Assembly (NCBI GenBank): GCA_013152475.1
Contig: JAADGH010000066.1
Location: 1-64,000 of the forward strand
Source of the DNA: Planctomycetota bacterium
GTDB taxonomy: Bacteria > Planctomycetota > Brocadiia > JAADGH01
Direction of reading: 5' to 3'
Length of the DNA: 64,000 nt
Shown: positions 45,326 to 53,509 of the stretch, one piece after another
Layout of the letters: each line of letters begins with the position of its first letter
How positions within the stretch are numbered: position 1 is the stretch's first letter
Made by a program: the position numbers and the translations under genes
Notes under the pieces: model-generated
What the model saw: only the letters and a program-made list of their open reading frames with translations
Told to the model about the DNA's origin: nothing
Databases searched by the model: none

Positions 45326-48300
45326 ATGAATGGAAAGACAATGGGCAAACAGATGAGTGCCAGTCACGGTAAAAGGATTCGGGGGGCCCTTCTCTGCGCG
45401 GCGTGGTTTTCCACAATGGTGGTCGCGTCGGCAAATGGTGATGGGAAGGGCAATTTTGTGAAGAACGGCAGCTTCGAGGTGGTCAAGCGTCTCAACGCCC
45501 CCCCCAAGGCGAACGCGCGCGGGAAGTGGGTGCTGAAGAGCGACCTCCAGGTCCCCGCGGAATGGAGGCTCTCGTCAGCCTTCCCGGGCGAGCTGGAGGT
45601 GGTGGAGAGCGGCGCCGCGGATGGACGGCGGTTCCTGCGCCTGGCCGCCGGAGCCGAACGCGCGGTCCATCTGGTTCAGCAGTGTCCAGGTCTGCGCCGA
45701 GGGATGGCATACGAGATGTCGCTCCGCTACCGGGGCGGCCCGGTGGAGCTGCGAGTGTACGAGTACGACAGCAAAGGCAAACTCAAGACCGACCGCGCTT
45801 TCGCCAAGGGCGAGCCGACCCCCCTGCGCGACGGCCCCTGGGGAACGCTCCGGGGCGTGTATCGAATCCCCAGAGGTATGGCCAAAGTCTGCCTGGGCGT
45901 GTCCATCCCAAGGGGAGGCGAGGCGGACCTGGACGATGTGCGCGTGGAGAGGCTCGAACGGGGAGAGAACTGGCTGAACGTCCGCGACTTCGGCGCCAGC
46001 GGCTCGGAGTTCGAGACCACAGCCGCTACGACCGCCGGCTCGAAGGTCATCACACTCAAGGAGATCGGCGACTTCCAGGTCGGCCAGCAGGTGGCCATAT
46101 CCAAATGCAATCCGCACATCTGCGACGGCCGCGTCTGGGGGAGGGTGCGAGGCAAGGGCACGGCCGATTTCAAGGAACAGGTGGAGGCGCGCGGCTACGA
46201 CGGCAGCCAGGGCAACTGGACTGTGTACATACTCGACTTCGCCGGGGCCACGCCTCCCGCCTTCCGCTGGAGCGACGACTTGGGGCTTACCTGGAGTGAG
46301 AAGCCTGTGCCCGTCACCGGCGACTGGCAGAAGCTGAGCGGGGGAGTCGAAGTGAAGTTCGCCAATCCCGACTTCTGGACCCAGCCCGCCGTCGTCAGTT
46401 TCAGCGGTCGCGACCAGTTGATCAGCACAATCATGAAGATCGAAGGCAACGCCGTCACGCTCGCCGACGCCACACCGGTGGCCGTCAAGGGCTGCACCAT
46501 CCAGCACAGCGACAGCGGCCCGCTGCAGCTCGCGTTCGACCGCGCGGTGGGCGAGGGCCGCAACATCTTCATCCCCACCGGGCGCTATCGCCTGACCCGC
46601 GGACTGGAACTGAGGAACGCGGATGGCATCACCGTGGAGGGCGAGAACGAGGAGCAGACGATCCTGGACATCACCAACGGCCAGGGCGCGTGCATCTCCG
46701 TGATCGGCGGCACGTCGATCACCATCCGCAACCTCCGCTTCCGCGGCTTCAGCGGCTTTGCCGAACGCAAACAGATGGGGGCAATGCGGGTGCGCGGCTA
46801 CGCCCACATGTGGGGCTTCTACACCAAGCACTGCAACGCCATCGGCATCCGCACCCCCGAACGGCTGGTGGTGGAGAACTGCCACGCCACCGGCATGTCC
46901 GCCGAGTGCTTCTACTCCGGCAGCAGAAGCCGGAGGGGGAACTCCGAACCCGCCCGATACACCCAGTCCATCGTCTACCGAAACTGCACGGTGGTGGACT
47001 GCGCGCGGAACGCCTTCAACAACAATGACATGGCCGAGAACACGGCGGTCCTTTACTGCCGCATCCAAGACGTGGGCGGGTGCACCTGGGAGGGCGCGTC
47101 CCGATTCGTGAAGTTCGTGGGCAACTACGTCCGGAACGCGGGAACCGTCGCGATGGGCAACATCCGCTCCCGCGATGCGAATTTCGACATCCTTCCCTCC
47201 GGCCAGCACATTGTGGCGCACAACACGTTCGAGCAGCAGATGGTCTACGGTAACTGCGCCATCCGGTCTTCGGCGGGATCCACGCCCGTGGTCATCAGCA
47301 ACAACCTCTTCATCAATTTCAACACCTCCGCCATCGAGACCAGCAGCTACGGGGACAAGCGACACCTCCCGTCGGCCAACACCATCATCACCGGCAACGC
47401 CATCGACCTGACCTGTGTTCGGGACCAATCGCGCTCCCGCTTTGGCATCCGCATGGGCGGGGACTACGCCACCATCAGCGACAACCAGATCTATGTCCGC
47501 GGCGATGTCGATCCCCACGTTCAAGGCATCGTGCTGCAGGAGCCGGCCTGCAACATCGCAGTGCATGACAACATCGTGCGCGGCTGCGCGGTCGGCCTGT
47601 TGGCCACCAGAAAGGTTGGGGCAGTCACCGAGGTCCTCGACGCGCGCACGTTCAGGTGCGGACGCGGTATACCGTGGCCCCGGCGCCGCACCCACTGCTA
47701 TCGCGGCTATCGAATCGCATGGCTTCTGCGCGGCAAGGCCAACCCGGTGCTCGGCCCCGAGATCGAGACCTTCGACCCGGACAAAGGCGTGTTCCGGCTC
47801 ACCCAGGACTGCGATCTCAAGAAGGGCGCACGGTTTGCGCTCTGTTCGCCCCAGGGTTTCCGCTGGAGCATCCACCACAACGTGATCGACAACTGCACCC
47901 AGCTTGTGGATATGGACGTCTTCGGCGGGCCGACCGCGGTGTTCGCCGACAACCTACTCTCGCGCGGCGAAGCCAAGGGCGTGAAGGTCGCCGTAGAGAT
48001 TCGCGGCTTGTTCAAAATCACCGACAACCAGTTCGCCGGCTTCAACGAACCCGGCTCCGTGGCCCTCATGCTGCACCCCGATCCCCTTGGCCGAACATCC
48101 CGCACCATCTGCCGGGACAACGTGTTCGACCAGTGCACCACGCCCATCGGCGAGGGCGCTGAGGGCGTGTGGAAGGCCACGATCAAGGGCGGCAACGTCT
48201 TCGGCAACCAGGCCGAGGCGTCCACTCGGAAGGCGGGCAGCGTGACCGTGCAGACCCTCGCGGCCAAGGCCAAGGCGACGGCTGTCTTCCGGGCCGCTCG

Positions 48301-48874
48301 TCGGACCGCGCCTCCCGTCATCGACGGCAAGGTGAACGACTGGGTCTGGAGCAAGGCCGCGCCAGTCGAAACTCTGACTCGAACCCACGAGGACTTGCCC
48401 AGCGGCGATTTCACCGCACGCGGCCTCGCGGCCTATGACGACCAGGCCCTCTATCTGGCGCTCGATATCCACTTGCCCAAGGGCGAAGAGTTCAACCCCC
48501 AGAACGGGGTCGAATGGTCGCTCGCAAGCGTGGGCGGGAAACAGCAGACGCCGATCTATGTCCTCTGGTGCAAGGCGGACGGCAGCTTCGACAGCCTGAC
48601 CACGATGGGCGCCGATGCTGACCAGGCGGCCAAACTGAAGGCGGGAACCCGCTATGCCGCAGTCCGATCCGAAAAGGGCTGGACCTGTGAGTGGCGCGTC
48701 CCGTGGATCGCTCTTGGCGTGTCCGCCGCCCCCCCTCCTGAGAAATGGCTCATGAATATCGGCGTTCGCTCGGTGACAAGTGGCACTTGGCTGGCCTGGG
48801 CGCCAACCGGCGGCAGAATCTGCAACGTGGAGGATGCGGGTGAGCTGCACTTGATCAAACCGGGCAATCGGTAG
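45326..48874 (+). CDS. Secreted right-handed beta-helix (pectate lyase 3-like) protein with CBM9-like C-terminus
   Basis: This 1182-residue protein has a signal peptide (about 1-37). An N-terminal beta-sandwich (about 38-210, with FVKNGSFEV and a LDDVRVERLE end, CBM4/9-like) comes next. A long parallel beta-helix (about 215-960) begins WLNVRDFGASGSEFETT, the usual opening of the pectate-lyase-3 superfamily, and continues with many N-N-x-I/V-x-x-N turns. The C-terminus (about 985-1180) is CBM9/DOMON-like (VIDGKVNDWVW, then CEWRVPWIALG). It is probably an extracellular polysaccharide lyase, hydrolase or binding protein; no catalytic set can be assigned with confidence. A larger protein of related architecture follows 30 bases later. 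Confidence 0.83.
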   Translation: MNGKTMGKQMSASHGKRIRGALLCAAWFSTMVVASANGDGKGNFVKNGSFEVVKRLNAPPKANARGKWVLKSDLQVPAEWRLSSAFPGELEVVESGAADGRRFLRLAAGAERAVHLVQQCPGLRRGMAYEMSLRYRGGPVELRVYEYDSKGKLKTDRAFAKGEPTPLRDGPWGTLRGVYRIPRGMAKVCLGVSIPRGGEADLDDVRVERLERGENWLNVRDFGASGSEFETTAATTAGSKVITLKEIGDFQVGQQVAISKCNPHICDGRVWGRVRGKGTADFKEQVEARGYDGSQGNWTVYILDFAGATPPAFRWSDDLGLTWSEKPVPVTGDWQKLSGGVEVKFANPDFWTQPAVVSFSGRDQLISTIMKIEGNAVTLADATPVAVKGCTIQHSDSGPLQLAFDRAVGEGRNIFIPTGRYRLTRGLELRNADGITVEGENEEQTILDITNGQGACISVIGGTSITIRNLRFRGFSGFAERKQMGAMRVRGYAHMWGFYTKHCNAIGIRTPERLVVENCHATGMSAECFYSGSRSRRGNSEPARYTQSIVYRNCTVVDCARNAFNNNDMAENTAVLYCRIQDVGGCTWEGASRFVKFVGNYVRNAGTVAMGNIRSRDANFDILPSGQHIVAHNTFEQQMVYGNCAIRSSAGSTPVVISNNLFINFNTSAIETSSYGDKRHLPSANTIITGNAIDLTCVRDQSRSRFGIRMGGDYATISDNQIYVRGDVDPHVQGIVLQEPACNIAVHDNIVRGCAVGLLATRKVGAVTEVLDARTFRCGRGIPWPRRRTHCYRGYRIAWLLRGKANPVLGPEIETFDPDKGVFRLTQDCDLKKGARFALCSPQGFRWSIHHNVIDNCTQLVDMDVFGGPTAVFADNLLSRGEAKGVKVAVEIRGLFKITDNQFAGFNEPGSVALMLHPDPLGRTSRTICRDNVFDQCTTPIGEGAEGVWKATIKGGNVFGNQAEASTRKAGSVTVQTLAAKAKATAVFRAARRTAPPVIDGKVNDWVWSKAAPVETLTRTHEDLPSGDFTARGLAAYDDQALYLALDIHLPKGEEFNPQNGVEWSLASVGGKQQTPIYVLWCKADGSFDSLTTMGADADQAAKLKAGTRYAAVRSEKGWTCEWRVPWIALGVSAAPPPEKWLMNIGVRSVTSGTWLAWAPTGGRICNVEDAGELHLIKPGNR

Positions 48875-48904
48875 GATATGGCAAGACTAAGGAGATGCCC
48901 GCTT

Positions 48905-51900
48905 ATGAAGAACATTCGCTCGACCCTCGTCTGTCTGGTCGCATTCACAGTCTTTGGATCGCCGCTCGACGCAAAGGAATTGGGCGACCTTAGAGCCGTA
49001 TACGGGGTTGTGCGCGAGCAGGTCCGCGCGCGGAAGGACTGCATGGTATGGTACGACTTTACAGACCCGGCCGCGCAGGGACTGAAGTTCGTGCCGGGTC
49101 CGGGCAAGGGTGTGCTGTCAACGAAGGAGGGACGCTGGCCCGGGCAGAAGGCCGTGAACATCTTTCATGGCAAACTCATGAGGAAGGCCATCCACATCCC
49201 CGACTCGGGGTTCACGCTCTGCTGCTGGCTGCGCGTCAACGATCTGGAGAAGGTGGATCGCCACGGATACAAACGCACCGCCGGCGGCGTCATGGCCACG
49301 GGCAGCGGCTATTACAACGGCTGGCGTCTGCTGGTGACCCCAGGCAGCAGGACGCTGACCTTCGCGTTGGGCCGCCCCGAGGTCGGCGCCCGGCGCCTCT
49401 CCAGCTCGGGCCACCTCACACCGGGCGAGTGGCACCATGTGGCGGTCACGTGGGACCATGAGACGCTGGCCATGTGGATCGACGGCAAACTCCGATCCGA
49501 GACCGTGGTCACCATGGCATACAACGGCGAGCCGAAGGCGCCGGGATTCCGCATCGGCGAATGCGACAGCGGCCTGGGTGTCCTGAACTTCGACATCGCG
49601 GACGTGGGTCTCTTCAGCACGGCTCTACCCGCGGATGTGCTCAAGCGCCTGGGCGATCCCGACCTCGAGTTCAGGAAGGAACTGACGCGGTTTGTCACCC
49701 AAATCACCCCGCCGTCCGGCGTCGGAGGGGAGGAGGCATATCGCCGGCAGTTCGCCCCGCTCCTGGCGCTGTCGGGCTGCGACGATTCGCCCACCTTCCG
49801 CACTGTCAAGTCCATGGCGCGGCTGCGCGTGGCCGAGAGCTTCGTGCGCGAGAAGCGCATCGACGAAGCGCGCCGGGTCTACACGGAGCTCGCCGGCGAC
49901 GGGTCCGCACCCCTGCACTACCGCGCTCGAGCGATGCTGGCCCTGGGCGATCTGCACCGAGACGCGAAGAACTACACCGCCGCTCGCCAACAATACGAAA
50001 AGACCCGCGACTTCTTCGTCGCCAAGCACGAGGCGTTCCGCGTCGAGGCGGTCCTGCGGCTGAAAGATGTGGAGACGCTCGCAGACGGCGCGCCGTTCCG
50101 GGACCAACGCCAGCGCCGGATCGACCGCATCTCCCATCCGGCTCTGCGCCTGTTCGTGGCCCCGAACGGCGACGACACCAACCCCGGCACGGAGCCCCGC
50201 CCCTTCCGCACACTGGAGCGTGCGCGCGACGCCGTGCGGGAGCTGAAGAAGAAGGGACCGCTGCCGAAGGGCGGGGTCGCCGTCATGCTGAAGGGCGGGG
50301 TCTATCGTCGTGAAACGGAATCCTTCGCCCTCACTGCCGAGGACTCCGGCACGATCGACGCGCCGATCATCTACCAGGCCGTTCCAGGCCGGAAACCCAT
50401 CCTCCGCGGCGGACGAGCGGTCAGCGGTTTCAAGCCGTTGACGGATCCCGTCGGCAAGCAACGCATCCCGGCTGCGGCGCAAGCGCACGTCCTTCAGGTC
50501 GATCTTAAAGCGGCCGGCGTCAAGGATTTTGGCAAACTCCGCCCGCGAGGAAAGGCAATAGGAATCAAGGGAGATCCCGATGTGCCTGCGCATCTGGAGC
50601 TTTTCTTCGATGCCCGTCCCATGTCGCTGGCGCGCTGGCCCAACGACACCCCCAAGATGAGCGAGCGCTTTACAACGGTTGACCTTGGCGGCCAGGAGAC
50701 CGTCCGCGACCACGGCCGGAGCATCGCCAGGGAAAGCAACTTCTTCTCCTACACCAACCCGCGCCAGGACGCGTGGGCCAGGGAGCCCGACGCCTGGGTC
50801 TTCGGCTGCTGGCAATATATGTTCTACGGCTGCTACAGAAAGATCACCCGCGTTGACACGGAGAAACGCCAAATCCACATCGACCGAAACCGCAAGACAC
50901 CCTACGAGCTCAAGCGGCGGGAGTTCGCCCTCGGCGCGCCTTACCAGGGCATCAACCTGCTCTGCGAACTGGACTCGCCGGGCGAGTGGTATCTGGATCG
51001 AGCAAGCGGCATACTCTTTTTCTGGCCGCCGTCGGATGTCACCAAGGGCGAGGCCGTCGTGTCTGTGCTTGAGAAACCCATCATCACGCTCGACGGCGCA
51101 TCGCACGTGGTCCTCCGAGGCCTGACGCTGGAGGCCGGACGACGGCACGGCGTGGTCATCAAGGGCGGCGAGGGCGTGCTGCTTGCCGGGTGCGTTATCC
51201 GGAACATGGGTGTCACGGGCGTGATCATCGACAAGGGCGTCGGCCATGAGGTAATCGGCTGCGACCTGGCGTACCTCGGCGACGCAGGCGTGAAAGTGGA
51301 GGGCGGGGACGTCGAGAAGCTCATCCCCTCGGGGCATCTGGTGGAGAACTGCCACATCCACCACTATGCCCGTTGGAACCGCGTGGGCTACCAGCCGGCG
51401 GTCGCCATGGCGGGCGTGGGCAACCGTGTGTCCCATTGCCTGGTTCACAACGCACCGCACCAGGCCTTCTTGGTCGATGGCAACGACAACATCGTCGAGT
51501 ATTCCGAGATTCACGACGTTGTCGACGAGGCCGGCGATGCCGGGGCCTACTATATGTACGGCGGCGTGTCAAAAAACGCCCTGTTGGAGCTTGGCCAGGT
51601 AGTGCGCTACAACTACTGGCACGACCTGCCGGCCAACGAGACCTTCAAGAAGGTTGCCAGCGTCGGCCGGCGCGTCATTTACATCGACAGCTTCAACAGC
51701 AACATCACCGTCTACGGCAACATTTTCCAGCGGTACGACGACAGGAGCGGCGCGGTCTTCTTCGGCGCCTGCGACAACCGTATCGAGAACAACATCTTCT
51801 GTCGCTGCTTCAGCGGCGTGAACCTCTCAGACCGGACCTGGCTCTACGGGAAGGTGAACAAGCCGCCGAACTTCGTCATTGACGCCTATCTTGCCAAGGC

Positions 51901-52993
51901 CGCCGCCAATCCGATCTGGGCGCGGCGCTACCCATGGCTCAAGACGTTCCCACCGCAGGCGAAGGACACCTCGGTCTTCCTCGCAGGCAATGTGGTGGCC
52001 CGCAACATCGCCAGCAAGTGTGAAACATTCATCTTCGGCTCAAACCGCACCATAGCCCTGGCCCGGATCGAACAGAACTGGATCGACGGCGATCTTGGAT
52101 TCAAAGACCCGGACAACGGTGACTTTGCGCTCGATCCGAAGTCGCCCGTGTTCGTCGCCTGCGGCTTCGAGCCGCTGCCGCTGGACAAAATGGGTCTCTA
52201 CAACGACGAGCTGCGCGCAAACTGGCCGGTGCATCACGAAAGCGGCGTGTACGAGACGCTCCGCCTCAACGACGGCATCAAGCGCAAGCCCGTAGCGGAG
52301 ATGCCCGTCTGCCAGGCGCGCCAACGCAAGGCCCCCATCACCATCGACGGCCGCCTGGACCCTGCGGAATGGGACGGGCTGAACAAGACACAAGCAGCCG
52401 TCCTCAAACGAACGCCGTCCAACAAGCCCACCAAGGCCCGGCCCAGCTACGTCTGGCTGCGCTGGGATGAGGAATCGCTCTACATCGGCCTGCTGAATGA
52501 ACTCAACCCCGGCGAGACCCCCAAGCCAAAGGCTGGAAAGGACGCCTCCTGGTGGAAGGGGCTGGACATGGCGGAGATCATCTTCGAGGGTCCCTTCGGC
52601 AAGAACTCCCCCGACTGGTGGCCCAAGGACAAGAAGCATGGGCCGATCTTCTATCTCCTCGGCGACTGCGCCGGACTCTCCGACGCCTACAGCATCGCCG
52701 ACCTGCCGCCGTCGCGGGCCGAGGGACTCCGCAGCGCGGTACAATACGCCACGGCCTCTGAGCCCGGCCGCTGGACCGCGGAATGGCGAATCCCTCTGGC
52801 CGCACTCTGCCTGGACCCGAAGACGGCCAAGGGCTGCTGTTTCAATATCGGTGTGCTCAAGCCCGGCACACTGCCCGACCCCAAGACGAAAGCGAAGCCG
52901 ACCGCCAGCGAAAAGTGGGCCGTCTGGTGCGGTACGATGGGCGCGAACTGGAAGGTCTGGAACGCTGGCAGACTTCAGTTGAAAGGCCAGTAA
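48905..52993 (+). CDS. Secreted LamG/beta-helix/CBM9 multidomain protein
   Basis: From the ATG at 48905 (AAGGAG ten bases upstream, followed at once by a signal peptide) the protein has 1362 residues. A LamG/concanavalin-like domain (about 40-230) includes GFTLCCWLRVN and GEWHHVAVTWDHE. A short TPR-like helical stretch (about 260-400) precedes the beta-helix region, which opens LRLFVAPNGDDTNPGTEPRP near 410 and runs to about 1000. The C-terminus (about 1135-1360) is CBM9-like (ITIDGRLDPAEWDG, then TAEWRIPLAALCL). Such proteins often degrade plant, algal or animal glycans. The substrate is not known. It sits 30 bases after the previous beta-helix gene and the two are almost surely cotranscribed. 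Confidence 0.83.
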   Translation: MKNIRSTLVCLVAFTVFGSPLDAKELGDLRAVYGVVREQVRARKDCMVWYDFTDPAAQGLKFVPGPGKGVLSTKEGRWPGQKAVNIFHGKLMRKAIHIPDSGFTLCCWLRVNDLEKVDRHGYKRTAGGVMATGSGYYNGWRLLVTPGSRTLTFALGRPEVGARRLSSSGHLTPGEWHHVAVTWDHETLAMWIDGKLRSETVVTMAYNGEPKAPGFRIGECDSGLGVLNFDIADVGLFSTALPADVLKRLGDPDLEFRKELTRFVTQITPPSGVGGEEAYRRQFAPLLALSGCDDSPTFRTVKSMARLRVAESFVREKRIDEARRVYTELAGDGSAPLHYRARAMLALGDLHRDAKNYTAARQQYEKTRDFFVAKHEAFRVEAVLRLKDVETLADGAPFRDQRQRRIDRISHPALRLFVAPNGDDTNPGTEPRPFRTLERARDAVRELKKKGPLPKGGVAVMLKGGVYRRETESFALTAEDSGTIDAPIIYQAVPGRKPILRGGRAVSGFKPLTDPVGKQRIPAAAQAHVLQVDLKAAGVKDFGKLRPRGKAIGIKGDPDVPAHLELFFDARPMSLARWPNDTPKMSERFTTVDLGGQETVRDHGRSIARESNFFSYTNPRQDAWAREPDAWVFGCWQYMFYGCYRKITRVDTEKRQIHIDRNRKTPYELKRREFALGAPYQGINLLCELDSPGEWYLDRASGILFFWPPSDVTKGEAVVSVLEKPIITLDGASHVVLRGLTLEAGRRHGVVIKGGEGVLLAGCVIRNMGVTGVIIDKGVGHEVIGCDLAYLGDAGVKVEGGDVEKLIPSGHLVENCHIHHYARWNRVGYQPAVAMAGVGNRVSHCLVHNAPHQAFLVDGNDNIVEYSEIHDVVDEAGDAGAYYMYGGVSKNALLELGQVVRYNYWHDLPANETFKKVASVGRRVIYIDSFNSNITVYGNIFQRYDDRSGAVFFGACDNRIENNIFCRCFSGVNLSDRTWLYGKVNKPPNFVIDAYLAKAAANPIWARRYPWLKTFPPQAKDTSVFLAGNVVARNIASKCETFIFGSNRTIALARIEQNWIDGDLGFKDPDNGDFALDPKSPVFVACGFEPLPLDKMGLYNDELRANWPVHHESGVYETLRLNDGIKRKPVAEMPVCQARQRKAPITIDGRLDPAEWDGLNKTQAAVLKRTPSNKPTKARPSYVWLRWDEESLYIGLLNELNPGETPKPKAGKDASWWKGLDMAEIIFEGPFGKNSPDWWPKDKKHGPIFYLLGDCAGLSDAYSIADLPPSRAEGLRSAVQYATASEPGRWTAEWRIPLAALCLDPKTAKGCCFNIGVLKPGTLPDPKTKAKPTASEKWAVWCGTMGANWKVWNAGRLQLKGQ

Positions 52994-53509
52994 GCAATCA
53001 GCGGGGAGGCGTCTACACGGCGCTCAGGCCAGGCAGGGCGCGGAGATCACGATCAGGGTAGAAGTTGTTGATGAAGGCAGGGCCTATGGCGCCGTAACGA
53101 CGCGCACCTTGCTGGCGTTCGCCTTTTTCGAAGAGCGGAAGGCATTCATTGCCTGCAACGGTCTGCCGTCGAAGTCGGAATGGCCGGAGGCATCGAGTGA
53201 CGAGGACGCAGTGTATCGGCTTCGAAGTCTACCGTGAGATACCGCGCTCTTCGCCCCGCGCGTTCCCGGCAGATCATGCAAGCACGACCTATCGAGGTGT
53301 GCGCACCGCGTCGTTCGCGCCGGCTCCGCTCCGAAAACATTTCTTGCTCCAGCCTCACATTCGATGGTATCCTCTTACCCATAGTGTGACTTCCTTTCGG
53401 AGACCTTTCAGCCCCCTTTAAAGGAAACCATTTCCCTGGAGGTTACACCATTTTCGCTTTTACAGGAAGTATAGGCCGCTGCCCTGATGTAGAGAGTTGG
53501 AGATCTGAC
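52994..53509. other. Intergenic region with a possible decayed minus-strand gene
   Basis: On the minus strand an ATG at 53382 has an AAAGGAAG ribosome site and opens a 78-codon frame (MGKRIPSNVRLEQEMFSE and on). About 200 bases later another frame ends in GAIGPAFINNFYPDRDLRAL. Neither matches a family I recognise. The pieces could be a frameshifted small gene, but this is weak. Nothing else is seen before the glycosidase gene at 53510. Confidence 0.25.

Noticed and set aside
45575-47878. 767-codon minus-strand frame opposite the first beta-helix gene
   Set aside because: Low-complexity Ala/Val/Asp/Gly composition without motifs; the opposite strand has a signal peptide, beta-helix and CBM9.
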